From Gracilariopsis chorda (taxonomy: Eukaryota > Rhodophyta > Florideophyceae > Gracilariales > Gracilariaceae): 64,000 nucleotides of DNA. This document shows, piece after piece, positions 52,745 to 62,548 of this stretch. The stretch lies in contig NBIV01000057.1 in the NCBI GenBank assembly GCA_003194525.1, positions 186,001 through 250,000 on the forward strand, written 5' to 3'. The number at the start of each line of letters is the position of its first letter. Within the stretch, counting starts at the first letter, position 1. The position numbers and the translations under genes are program-made. Below the pieces are notes generated by a model. It did not search any database. It was not told where the DNA came from and saw only the letters and a list, made by a program, of their open reading frames with translations.

Positions 52745-54685
52745 CTCAACAGCCCCCGTACGATAATGATTGACACATGTATGAGGGGGGTGTTGTTGAT
52801 TGACAGGAGGCGTTCCGCCAACAAACAGGGTGCACGCCCCCGTACGCCTGTGCAAAATCCTCTTTTGGCGCAATGCCCCCCTTCCATTCACCAAATTCAG
52901 CAGGAGCAGCAGGAGCAGCAGGAGCAGCATGAAAGCGTACAGCGTATTGGCTGCTGCTGCATGCTGCTACATTTTGACTGATTGTGATGCTAAGTGGCTG
53001 GCACTACAGTAAATGACTGCAGTGCCAACCATTCAGCAGCAGCAGCTGGCTTGAGCAACACGTGGATGGCATGTCCCACTGTGGCAGCAGCAGCAGCAGC
53101 ACCAAAGCTCAGTGGGTTCTGCTGTATGTTGACTGCCACTGCTGCTAAGTGTATGGCACTGCAGCAGTGATTGTCACGCCGGTACAAAGTGGCTGGCACT
53201 GCAGTAATTTTGACAGGGCAAGCCAGTTACAATCCACTGTACTCATCACACACAACTGCAGTGCCAGCCAATCACCAAAGCGTGGGCGCTCAACTGCAAC
53301 TCTATTCCAAATTCACTCTCCGCGCCACGGCCTTCATCGATCTGCAGGCCAATTGCAAGCGTTAGCTAGCAAAAACGTCCTACAGGTCCCCCAAAGGCAT
53401 CTTTATTCAGCAATGCGCAGCGCCGTCGAAGGCCGCCTCTACTTTTGTCTCCACTATTATGATTTATACTTCTTTTCAAGCATGTTATTGATTGATGAGA
53501 GGCATTTCCAAAAAATCCCGTCGCAAGCTCTCTTCAGCGCAGCTAGAAAAGAGGTTTCGCGCAACGCCTCCCTTCCATCCTTCCATTCAAATAATTCAGC
53601 AGCAGCAGGAGCATCAGCAGCAGCTGCAAAGCTCAATGGCTGCTGTTGCATGTTGACTGGTGCTTCTGCCACATGGCTGGCACTGCATCAGTGACAGCCA
53701 CCCTGCTGCTCAGTGGGTGGCATTACAGTTATTTTGGCAGGGCCAGCCAATCACAATCTACTCTACTCTACACAGACAACTGCAGTGCCCACCAATCACA
53801 ATCACGCGGGCGCTGTATTGCAACTCTATCCCTTACTCATTCTTGGAGCCACGGGCCCAATTGGTCTGCAGGCCGTTTGCGAGCGTTAGCTCGCAAACGG
53901 CCTGCAGACCCCCCGAATTCATTCCTAATCAGCGGCGCGCAGCCCCGCCCGTGACCGAAGACCCTCTCTAATTGTCTCAACACCCCCCATACTATAATGA
54001 TATACACATGTATGAGGGGGGTGTTGTTGATTGACGGGAGGCGCTGCGCCAAAAAATCTCCTTGCATGCCCCCTTCAGTGCCTACAATTTCTACTTTGAC
54101 GCAACGCCTTCCAACCAGTTAAAATTTCCAGCAGCAGCAGCAAAGCTCGAAGCTTATTGGCTGCTGCTGCATGTTGATTGCCTGCTTGCTGCTCAGTAGC
54201 TGGCACTACACTAATGACTGCAGTGCCAGCCACTCATTACTACTTGGCTCGCGCGATACGTGGCTGGCGTTTTTGCAAGGCACCAGTGGAGGCCAGTGCA
54301 CAGAGCATGTATACTGCACTATTGATTGCCTGCCTGCAGCTGAGTGGCTGCCACTTCAAAAATGACTGTAGTGCCAGCCACTCAGAAACAGGCAGGTTTT
54401 ACTACGAGGCTTACGCGATCGTTCGCTCTTAAGTGCAGATTTACATTTCACTGAATTTTTCAGTAAAGTGCCGCTCTAAGAAACTCTTTGTGCCGCGGCA
54501 TACATTGGGCTGCAGACCGTTTGCGATCGTTAGCGAGCAAAAGAGGCCTGCAAATCCCCCAAAGTCACCTGTAATATGCCAATCGTGGCTGATGCGGCCT
54601 GCAGATTTCTCAAATTTACCCTTATTCAGCCGCGTGCAGCTTCGCCTATGGCAGAAGGCCGCCTCTACTTGTAGCACTGAATATA
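52745..54685 (+). repeat. Module R array, three tandem units
   Basis: Three diverged head-to-tail units begin near 52745, 53452 and 53985. Units 1 and 3 start with a hairpin whose arms are CAACACCCCCC-like and GGGGGGTGTTG. Then come TTGATTGAC or TTGATTGATG, GGAGGCG, runs of AGC triplets near 52905, 53597 and 54129, blocks CTGCAGTGCCAGCC and GGGCGCT, a TTTGCGAGCGTTAGC stem-loop, and an end GAAGGCCGCCTCTACTT. They are opposite in orientation to copies 1 and 2, and no Helitron gene is attached. Confidence 0.75.
53863..53910. repeat. 48-base hairpin with 22-bp perfect stem
   Basis: Arms 53863-53884 and 53889-53910 are exact reverse complements around the loop GTTA. The central part TTTGCGAGCGTTAGC recurs, less perfect, in the other R units (near 53350, 54520 and, reversed, 40450), so the hairpin is a conserved piece of the module. 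Confidence 0.93.
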
Positions 54686-55861
54686 AACGTTTTCATAAGA
54701 AAATTATACGCAGGTGGTACGTTACGGTACTTGTTTTGGGCTGGCTAGGATAATTTTCTATTTCACCATTCCCGCAAAGTTTTACCAATACTGTATTTGA
54801 GGCAAAATTTTCTTTAAAGTGGCAGAAAACATTTCTTAAATCAATAATCTACCACCCCTTTTTGTTTACCGGCTTTGCTTCAACTATCAACAACCGAAAT
54901 AACCAATATGTCTCAATCAGAGGTTTGGTACCTACGATTCTGCAGTTTTTTTGATTGTACGGATTCTATTCTCTCCGGGCTGTGTGCCTTATTAGAAAAA
55001 TTGTGCATAATACAGGCTGCCTTGGAGCACATGGATGTACACCATGATATTCTAATTTGGTTTTCTTGGAAGAGATTTTGTGCTTTGCTGGCGGTGAGAT
55101 CGACATGGTGTATAGGAATGTAAAAGAAGGCCGTCTAATTGGGTGCAAGAAAGAGTTACCTGCCCACCAGTTTTCAGAAAAATCCATCTGTGAGGTGCGA
55201 TAGGCCTGATAGAGATTGATGTTGTTGCGAGTGATAGATACTACCAGTGCTCGGCCGATTCGGGCCAGTAGAGCAAACTGTTTGATTAAAATTGATTTCT
55301 CGTTTGGCGAAATGCAAATATGCATTTATTCATATAATTTAACTTTTCAACTAGCTCGTTGTCCTTCAAATATTTAAGTAGGTTAGAAATTCCAGAATCG
55401 TATGTTTCCGCTTCAATCAATCGTGGAAAAGCGCATGGAAGCCCTCTTTGGTGGATTCACAAGTAAATGTGCACCCAAATCTGGTCTATTAGCCGATACA
55501 GACTTGTTCCTTTCTCCTGGGACTCAACTGCATTTGCCAAAACTCTACGTACATTGCATACTAATTTCTGATTTGGTATCACTCTCGTTTCCAGTGACGA
55601 AGAAGGAAACGGTTGTTTTGTATTTTTCCGACTTCTGACTGATGTTTATTGTGGTTGGTGCAGTGGGAGGACGCTTCGTATAACAACAAAAAATACGGCA
55701 CAAGTCTTCCGGGAGCATCTGGTTGCTCCGAGAGATTTGAGGCGGTTTAGGTAGGGATACTACGCGACCATTCGGTTACCAGAGAGACTACCGTTGTACG
55801 TGTTGGTACGGATATATTGGCAAACTTGGTATCAAGTTGTACGTGTTCCTCATCTCGCCTT
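54686..55861. other. Intergenic sequence, no gene recognised
   Basis: Frames of up to 119 codons (54966-55325 - and 55402-55638 +) have no recognised motif. The last nine bases, 55853-55861, may be the left target duplication of MULE-2. Confidence 0.35.
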
Positions 55862-56560
55862 GGCTTTTATTGAATCTATATAATGTACATAATGTAGATT
55901 TTCCACCAACCAGTGCACAGAGTTCAGCCTCAGCTGTAAGCAGAGGTCCACTTCTACAACTCAGCAGAACGTATTTTATTCACACCAACCACAATGCAGA
56001 GTTCAGCCTGACACGGCCCTTATGTAGATATGTACCCACTCACCTTGTGCCAAGTCATTTTGCTGCGGCTCGTGTGACGCACGTGCCGCAGCCGCTCAAC
56101 TTTGGATTCCAAAGCGCAAAAAGCTTGCGCTGGTGCAAGCTCTTCAGTGCACAATCACGGCAACACGTCACTCTCCCCTCATCGCAGTGCTCATCACCCT
56201 ACTCACCGGCCGCCTTCGCGAGCGCGCGCTGACGCACGCTCTTTATTGCACAATCACGGCAGCCCATCGCTCTCCCCCCATCGCAGTGCTCATCACCGTA
56301 CTCACTGACCGTCTCTTCCCGTAATTTTCTTCGCGATTCTTTCTCTTCAATTGAAATGCCCATCAGCCTGCTGAATTACCTTCGCCTCTCATCACTTTTC
56401 TTTTTTTGAAGTGAACGTACGTTCTTGTGTTAGGAATTTGAATTTTTAGGGGACTAGGTCTTGACCCCCTACTGTTTTATTGTTTGTGGAATTTATCATT
56501 TTGGGCCGGTATATGGTTTGTACCACAAATCGTTGAAAGAAATTTGTCCATTGCACTATA
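55862..56560 (+). repeat. MULE-2 left terminal inverted repeat
   Basis: Matches the reverse complement of 61780-62548, e.g. CAGTGCACAGAGTTCAGCCT, CTCAGCAGAAC, GTACCCACTCACCTTG, TTTTTTTGAA and TTGTGGAATTT. It contains two 99-base tandem units starting at GCACAATCACGG (56149 and 56248). Confidence 0.9.
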
Positions 56561-56581
56561 TACATCTTCGTTGGAAGTTGA

Positions 56582-57019
56582 TTATCCATGGTTCTCGTCA
56601 AAAACGCTACTCTGTGAATATATCCGAGAACCATGGGGATGCCGCTGCTCTGAAACTCGATGAGGTTTTCTTTTCACTACTTCTATACATCCTCTTTCGC
56701 ACTTTTCGTTGCGAGTAAGACTCATGTTTGGGTTCTGAATGATACTAACAAGTTCATCATTATCCGTTTTCCGGCCTGACAAGATCTCCTTGAACAGTTT
56801 AACATAGTTAGCAGGAAGAATTGGGGCTTGGCCTTTCGAAAGAGCTTGTATTGACCTTTCTAATACTATCTTAATGCTGCGAAGTGCGATTGGTACGAGA
56901 TCTGTTGCTAAGTGATGCATCTTATCGAACATTGCCCATCCGTCAGACCAATACAAGTAAGCTTTTACTTCTTCATCGATCTGCGAACTAAATTGGTTCC
57001 AGCATTTGTCCTGATCCAA
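56582..57019 (-). pseudogene. MULE-2 transposase C-terminal part
   Basis: 145 codons beginning MDQDKCWNQFSS. It includes HHLATDLVPIALRSIKIVLE, which aligns with the MULE-1 piece at 16787-17156. By position it is the domain after the SWIM finger. Function unknown, probably helical. Confidence 0.5.
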
Positions 57020-57196
57020 AGTTTTGGCTGCCTCACTTTTGGAATCTGATTTTCTGGCCTGCGCATGTTCTTTTCCGATCTTTCGCCTGATACATGATAG
57101 ATGTATCTTTGTGTGTTTTTCATCGTTTAATTTCCAATAGAAGTCAAAAAGAGCCTCCTACTGCACTCGACTGCCCAGAACATTCTTTAACTGAGG

Positions 57197-58834
57197 TTAT
57201 TGGTATAGCAGCTCTGGTTCCGTAACTGCACATCTAACAATGTGTCGACATGAAAATCCGGCCACGGCATGTTTACCACAGGTGCATGATGCCACAAGGG
57301 CTTCAGCGCTATTGTAATTCCGATTGGCAAAGTTCGTGAGACACACTTGGTGGACCGATGCTGTGACTGCTCCTGTTTTCGAAGTATCGTGAACCGGTTG
57401 TAATGTTCCTGACCATTTCACGGAGAAAACCACTGCTGTTTCTAGAGCATGGTGATCATCAAATCTAGTATCAGCCCATCGTGCACCAGTCAATGGCTCA
57501 ATGCTTAAGTCGAAGATGACGTAGTGTCTAATTGGAATGACGCTTAGATCTACAAATTGGTGCAAAGAGTACGCGATGTACTTGGTGATGGGCTTATGAA
57601 GCACTGGTTGCGGTATGGGCAGCTGAAAAGTTGTGATATTCCAGTTTGTGAGGCTCCGAGGCTTCAAAACTTTGGATCTAGAAGCGAAACGATTACTACG
57701 GCTTCTGTTGGTTAATCGAAGCATCTCGCTGGGTATCTTCCACAATGATACTTTGCGTTGCAATATATTTCTGCGGTAGGAAGATTTCGAGAATTCCGTG
57801 TACCTTCTCCCTTCAAAAAGAAAACGGAAGGGAGCGAATCGATTTCAATAGTACATGACGATCATTTCAGCACTTTTCTGATATAGAAACGTAAACCACT
57901 GCGACGGTTCTTGTTGAACCTGATAAAAGCACTTCCTATCGAACTCATTCCGCCTGAAAATGAATTTGCCTTCCATTTTTGTTTACCTCATTCTGAAAAG
58001 GTCCCTTGACATTTCTTCTGACGTTCCTTTGCACCTGATCTTTGAGCACCAGCTCCCAGAATTCTGGAGTGGATTCTGATTCAGATGCCACTCGTCGAGA
58101 GCAATGTATGACGTGGGAAAGACCTTCTTAGTTGCGTTCATGCACGGTATACTCTGGTCCATTGCGATCATCGCCGGGGAAACATGAATAATAGAACGAA
58201 ACTGGTATAGTATTCTCGTAAAGCATTCTTCAGTTTCTTTAGAGATAAAAGCCATCAAAAAAGTCAGCACGAGAACACAGCCATCGTTTGCTCTGCCGTT
58301 AATGGTCACCAGCGTGAATCCGAAGCGATTGGATTTGGCTTTTCAGTCGATACTTATACTGGGAACAAATCCGTATAGTGCATAATAATCCATGCAATGT
58401 CTATACGTCCACGCCGCGGAATCCATTCTCTCCTCCTCCCCAACTGTAAGAAATACCCGATTCTGGGTGTCTGCGTCTCTGATCGCAATCACTTCCTTAC
58501 AAAGTCTCATACACTCCTCCTGTAATGGGGTATCAACGCCTTTCGCATACGAAATCTTATTTTTTAAGCCCTTTGTATCGATTGAGACCTTGTACTTTGC
58601 TTCCAATAGTGCGATAATGTGTTTGAATGGAATATAAAGCTCGTTTTTCATCTCTAAAGCTTCTTCTTGAAGCTTCACCGGTAGGCTGCCTATGGTCAGC
58701 TCATGGATCAGCTCATGATTATGAGACCAAGTCCTCATTCTGCATCTGTTTCCCTTGACAGTGCTATCGTCTTCATCCATGCCGGCAAGCGTATCGACCA
58801 TTTTTATGACAAATGAGAAAGAGCAACCCCGCAT
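57197..58834 (-). pseudogene. MULE-2 transposase with SWIM zinc finger
   Basis: Three pieces. 58343-58834 is the N-terminal part. It ends at SISID, the first catalytic Asp, followed by a TGA where MULE-1 has Cys, and the same frame goes on KAKSNRFGFTLVTING. 57983-58309 has SPAMIAMDQS (second Asp) and WHLNQN. 57197-57763 has the SWIM finger (CTCGKHAVAGFSCRHIVRC). The gene is less damaged than in MULE-1: one clear nonsense codon, with further breaks between the core and the SWIM piece. Confidence 0.8.
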
Positions 58835-59234
58835 TTAGCATTATACGAATGCTCTTTTAAGAAGCCAATCACCATCAGTATCGTCTGGGCTAGCAGTGGA
58901 TGCTGAAAATGTGCTTATGTTATGAAGAATCACGAATGCGCAGTTGGTGGCCAAAGCAATTGCCAATATATTGAATTTATTTCAGGACTGTACTACCGGA
59001 GCCGTTTTCTTGTAAGCCTGATACGAACGATCTGAGCGCTCTCTTGCAGAGAGCTTCACATTCCTCCATACTTCTTCTCTCAAATGATGAGCCGTCTGAG
59101 CTGTCCGTTTCACATTTTCACATCTTCAGATTCTACTTCAGTCATGTGCTTCACAAGTTCACGTTGAGGCACACTACGTGCTTTGCCGTGAAAAAGCTTG
59201 TACGGCGGAGGCTGCTCATGTTCTAGAAATGTGT

Positions 59235-59885
59235 CTATAAACAGTGAGTTATCTTCAAATTCTCCAGAATCTGAGCTGTCTGAATACCTAGACGGTTTTT
59301 TTGCTTTGGTCTCAAGTCTGACTGTTCCTTATTTCTTTCTTCAAGATCAAAGGGTGGACTAAAATCAACAACTTTCTGATCCGAGCATGTATCTGAGCTG
59401 TCCACCGCATACAATACTGTTCTGTCTTTCTCGGTGTTCATGTGATGTGCAAGAGGAGCTTTCCCAACTCCTATTAGAGACTTGTCTGTCTCCGAATTTC
59501 CGACTTGTGAAGTTTTTCTGCCGTTAGCAGTACTAGTAGGAGCAATACTTCGGGCTCCTACGATTTCACTGTATCCAGAAGTACTCATCTCATTAATGCC
59601 TCTCTTTCTACATTCAGAAAGTGCACATTCTGCCTTTTCAATACCATCCAGAAGCGATGTGGATATTATTCCTGAACAAGGAGATGTTCTGCTGTGAAAA
59701 GGGACTACTGTTGTTTCGAATACCTCCCAGGGAATTTTTGCGCCCTGAAATATGCTCTTTGCAGTACATTCCTTAAACCTACTTTCCATATATATTAAAG
59801 CAGAATGATATCTGGCTAAGCATATGTCGTTTTGGAAAGGTCTGAGCTTATGTGTGTGTGTGAATAGTTTCTCGAAATCTGCCAC
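59235..59885 (-). CDS. MULE-2 ORF of unknown function (216 codons)
   Basis: Hydrophilic product, serine- and charge-rich C-terminal half. No domain recognised. By position it lies between the Ulp1-like domain and the transposase; it may be a linker of one long protein. Confidence 0.4.
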   Translation of the reverse strand: MADFEKLFTHTHKLRPFQNDICLARYHSALIYMESRFKECTAKSIFQGAKIPWEVFETTVVPFHSRTSPCSGIISTSLLDGIEKAECALSECRKRGINEMSTSGYSEIVGARSIAPTSTANGRKTSQVGNSETDKSLIGVGKAPLAHHMNTEKDRTVLYAVDSSDTCSDQKVVDFSPPFDLEERNKEQSDLRPKQKNRLGIQTAQILENLKITHCL

Positions 59886-59916
59886 ATCATTTTAGAACGG
59901 ATGAAGTTGGCAGAAA

Positions 59917-60498
59917 TCACGGTTTGGCATGAGTGGGAAAACTTATATCGAATATAACGAAGCCCTGCACTAATGAAAGTAGTTCTTTGGACATGTTTTC
60001 TACAGATTGGTCCGAAATGATGTACTCCGAACAATTCCCTTTCTTTGAAAGCTGGTACACAAAGTATGGAAGATCTCGGGTTTCCTTAGTCTTTGTCACA
60101 CGAATTGAGGTTCGTATTCCAGGATTTATGTCCTCCATCTTCGAAAAGATGACTTTGCTGTCGCTTGTTGTGTTCTCCTGCGTAATGGTACATCGAACAG
60201 CTTCCTCGTTTTCAACAAGAGCTGTTGCGGTTGCTGCATTTTCATTGGTGGTCAGTACTGCTTGGAATAATCCTTCAATAATTCCCGAAACCGTTACGTA
60301 GCTATCTTTGAACCGACTTTTTCTCCGCGTAAGGTGACGTAATGAGGCTTCCTTGGAATTTTGAGAGTACCAAGCCTTCTCAGCGCTACGGAGCGCTTCA
60401 ATTCTCTGCCTGCAAGTCCCAACTCCTGCTGCTTTTTCTCCTTCTCCAGCATTTCGTACTTGTTCGGTTCCCATTTCAATTGCTCTGAACGCACCCAT
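59917..60498 (-). CDS. MULE-2 ORF of unknown function (193 codons)
   Basis: Basic, helical N-terminal half and a C-terminal half ending FVIFDISFPTHAKP. No domain recognised. It follows the Ulp1-like frame closely. Confidence 0.4.
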   Translation of the reverse strand: MGAFRAIEMGTEQVRNAGEGEKAAGVGTCRQRIEALRSAEKAWYSQNSKEASLRHLTRRKSRFKDSYVTVSGIIEGLFQAVLTTNENAATATALVENEEAVRCTITQENTTSDSKVIFSKMEDINPGIRTSIRVTKTKETRDLPYFVYQLSKKGNCSEYIISDQSVENMSKELLSLVQGFVIFDISFPTHAKP

Positions 60499-60559
60499 GA
60501 CAAATTCCGTTGGATTGAAAACCTCTTTTTGTTATTCGTACTCACCATCATTTCTTGGC

Positions 60560-61114
60560 TCATCTGCACTGACCTGCGAAATGTTTTTCCATGCACCCCT
60601 CAATACTTTCCTCTATCCTTTCATTTCTTCTGCGTAGCCAAAGTTTTCGATTCTTATGCTGAAATATGGAAACTTGAGCTTCCGTAACTTCAGTATCACC
60701 ATTCTCTTCGTATGCATATATGATGTTCATCACCCTACATCTGGCCGATACCCACTTGCAATTATCGGTATAGGTGGATTGATAGCTGGAAGCAAACTTT
60801 TCTTCAGGTAGATGGCCAGTATCAGAAGCAAATGTAGTGCATGCACTCAGAACATATGCCCCAAAGCTATAGGAGAGTGGCTGCTTTTCGGATTTAAGAA
60901 CATCAAGAAGATATTTCTTTTTACATGTACTCCATTGTACTCTGTGAGAAGGAAAAGCATAGTCAAATGCTGCCTTGAAGAACTCAACAACGTCTGTGGG
61001 GCATTTCCAACCAATGCTATTACCAAACATCACCACTCGCAAGTCAACTCTCTGTGAAGAGTTTGGAATTCTGCGAGCCACGATCATACTCCAGTGCTTG
61101 TTTTCAAATTTCAA
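60560..61114 (-). CDS. MULE-2 Ulp1-like (C48) protease domain
   Basis: 184 codons. KHWSMIVARR gives the His block. RVVMFGNSIGWKCPTDVVEF is the Asp block, with Asn in place of Asp. KQPLSYSFGAYVLSA aligns exactly with the QxNGxDCG block of Ulp1 proteases, but Phe stands at the place of the nucleophile Cys. MULE-1 has the same SFG. Transposon-borne Ulp1 domains are known from plant MULEs, where they usually follow the transposase; here the domain is upstream of it. It may be a binding-only protease fold. Confidence 0.6.
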   Translation of the reverse strand: MKFENKHWSMIVARRIPNSSQRVDLRVVMFGNSIGWKCPTDVVEFFKAAFDYAFPSHRVQWSTCKKKYLLDVLKSEKQPLSYSFGAYVLSACTTFASDTGHLPEEKFASSYQSTYTDNCKWVSARCRVMNIIYAYEENGDTEVTEAQVSIFQHKNRKLWLRRRNERIEESIEGCMEKHFAGQCR

Positions 61115-61415
61115 AGTTCAAGGGAGCTACAACCATAGTAAGTTCGGCATTTCCTTCAAACAAACGCCTTTGAAAAGGTTTAACGAATGTTTCAAGATGT
61201 TATTTCTTGTATAGAGGCCTCTTCTTTCCAGTGTAGAACGAATGGAACATTCCCATGATGTAGGACCCAGTGAAACAGCTGCAGAATAGTACTCCTTCTT
61301 TCGGTCTCAGATTCATTATTACTGCACTTATGAGCACATTACACAATATCTTTTCGGGATAACAGTTTCTCACGAACATATTAGAATGGACCTGGTTTCG
61401 ATCGTTGATAAAAAA

Positions 61416-61700
61416 TTAGGCAATATGGTTTCGAACTGCCTCTAGTCGCTTCGACACGTGCGAAGTGTTACAGATAGGTCCCGTGAATGTTTCTAAATCG
61501 CATAGAAACTTATCAATCTCCTCTCTCTCAGAGCGTGTGAGACGCTCATAGCTTGGAAGACCATTGCCGATATCTTTCGTTGTACTCGTAATAGAGATGA
61601 TATCGCTTGACACCGTGCACATTGAGGTCTTTAAGACGATAAACCAATTTAATACAGAAGTCTTAGCGTACCCGCACCATACTAAGATCAAGCCAAACAA
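61416..61700 (-). other. Unrecognised open frame near the right end of MULE-2
   Basis: 94 codons, with YERLTRSEREEIDKFLCDLE as the most protein-like part. It could be the N-terminal piece of the MULE-2 protein. It does not reach a recognised domain. Confidence 0.3.
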
Positions 61701-61779
61701 GTACTCTCAAACAGTCCAACGAAACAACGACGCACGCAACTTTCTAATAACCATGCACTACAAATCAATTCGAGGGTCA

Positions 61780-62548
61780 CAAAGTGCTTCCATAAAATGG
61801 AGAGATCCAAAATGAAAAATTCCACAACAAATAGAGAAGTGGAGTGTCAAGAACTAGTCCATTAAAACCACAAATCTCTAACACGAGAACGTACGATCAA
61901 TTCAAAAAAAGCAAAGCGGTCGGAGGTGCGGGCAACTCAGCAGGCTGATGAGCAATTCAATTGAAGAGAAAGAAACCCGAACAAAATTATGGGAAGAGAC
62001 GGTCAGTGAATACGGTCATGAGCACTGCAATGAGTGGAGAGCGATGGACTGCTGTGATTGTGCAATGAAGAGCGTATGTCAGCGTGCAATCGTGAAGGCA
62101 GCTGGTGAGTAGGGTGATGAGCACTGCGATGAGGGGAGAGCGATGGGCTGCCGTGATTGTGCAATGAAGAGCGTGCGTCAGCGCGCGAACGCAAAGACGG
62201 CTGGTAAGTAGGGTGATGAGCACTGCGATGGGGGAGAAAGATGGGTTGCCGTGATTGTGCACTGAAGCGCTTGCGCCAGCGCGTGCTTTTTTCGGTTTGG
62301 AATCCAAAGTTGAGTGGCTACGGCACGTGAGTCGCACGAGCCCGCAGGAAAATGACTTGGAACAAGGTGAGTGGGTACATATGTACATAGAGGCCGTGTC
62401 AGGCTCAACTCTGCGTTCTGGTTGGTGTGAATAAAATAAGTTCTGCTGAGTTGTGGAGGTGGACATGTATTTACAGCTAAGGCTGAACTCTGTGCACTGA
62501 TTTGTGTAAAATCTCTGTTTTGTACGTTATGTAGATTCAGCAAAAGCC
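61780..62548 (-). repeat. MULE-2 right terminal inverted repeat
   Basis: Reverse complement of the left repeat. It has three instead of two of the 99-base units (the motif GATTGTGC ends at 62063, 62162 and 62260). The copy-number difference shows that the units expand or contract independently in the two ends. Confidence 0.88.

Larger units (their letters stand above)
55862..62548 (-). mobile_element. Mutator-like DNA transposon MULE-2
   Basis: 6.7 kb with inverted repeats of about 700 bases at both ends. The outermost matching bases are GGCTTTT (55862) and AAAAGCC (62548). Candidate 9-base duplications TCTCGCCTT and CCTCTCCTT match at 7 of 9, so the exact ends are tentative. The interior encodes, on the minus strand, a MULE transposase with a SWIM finger, two unknown frames and an Ulp1-like domain, in the same order as MULE-1. 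The protein pieces resemble those of MULE-1 but are clearly diverged. Confidence 0.8.

Noticed and set aside
47995-55600. Faint resemblance between 48090-48175 and 55490-55580
   Set aside because: Short, about 60-65 percent by eye, with no shared motif. It may be chance or an old Helitron scrap.
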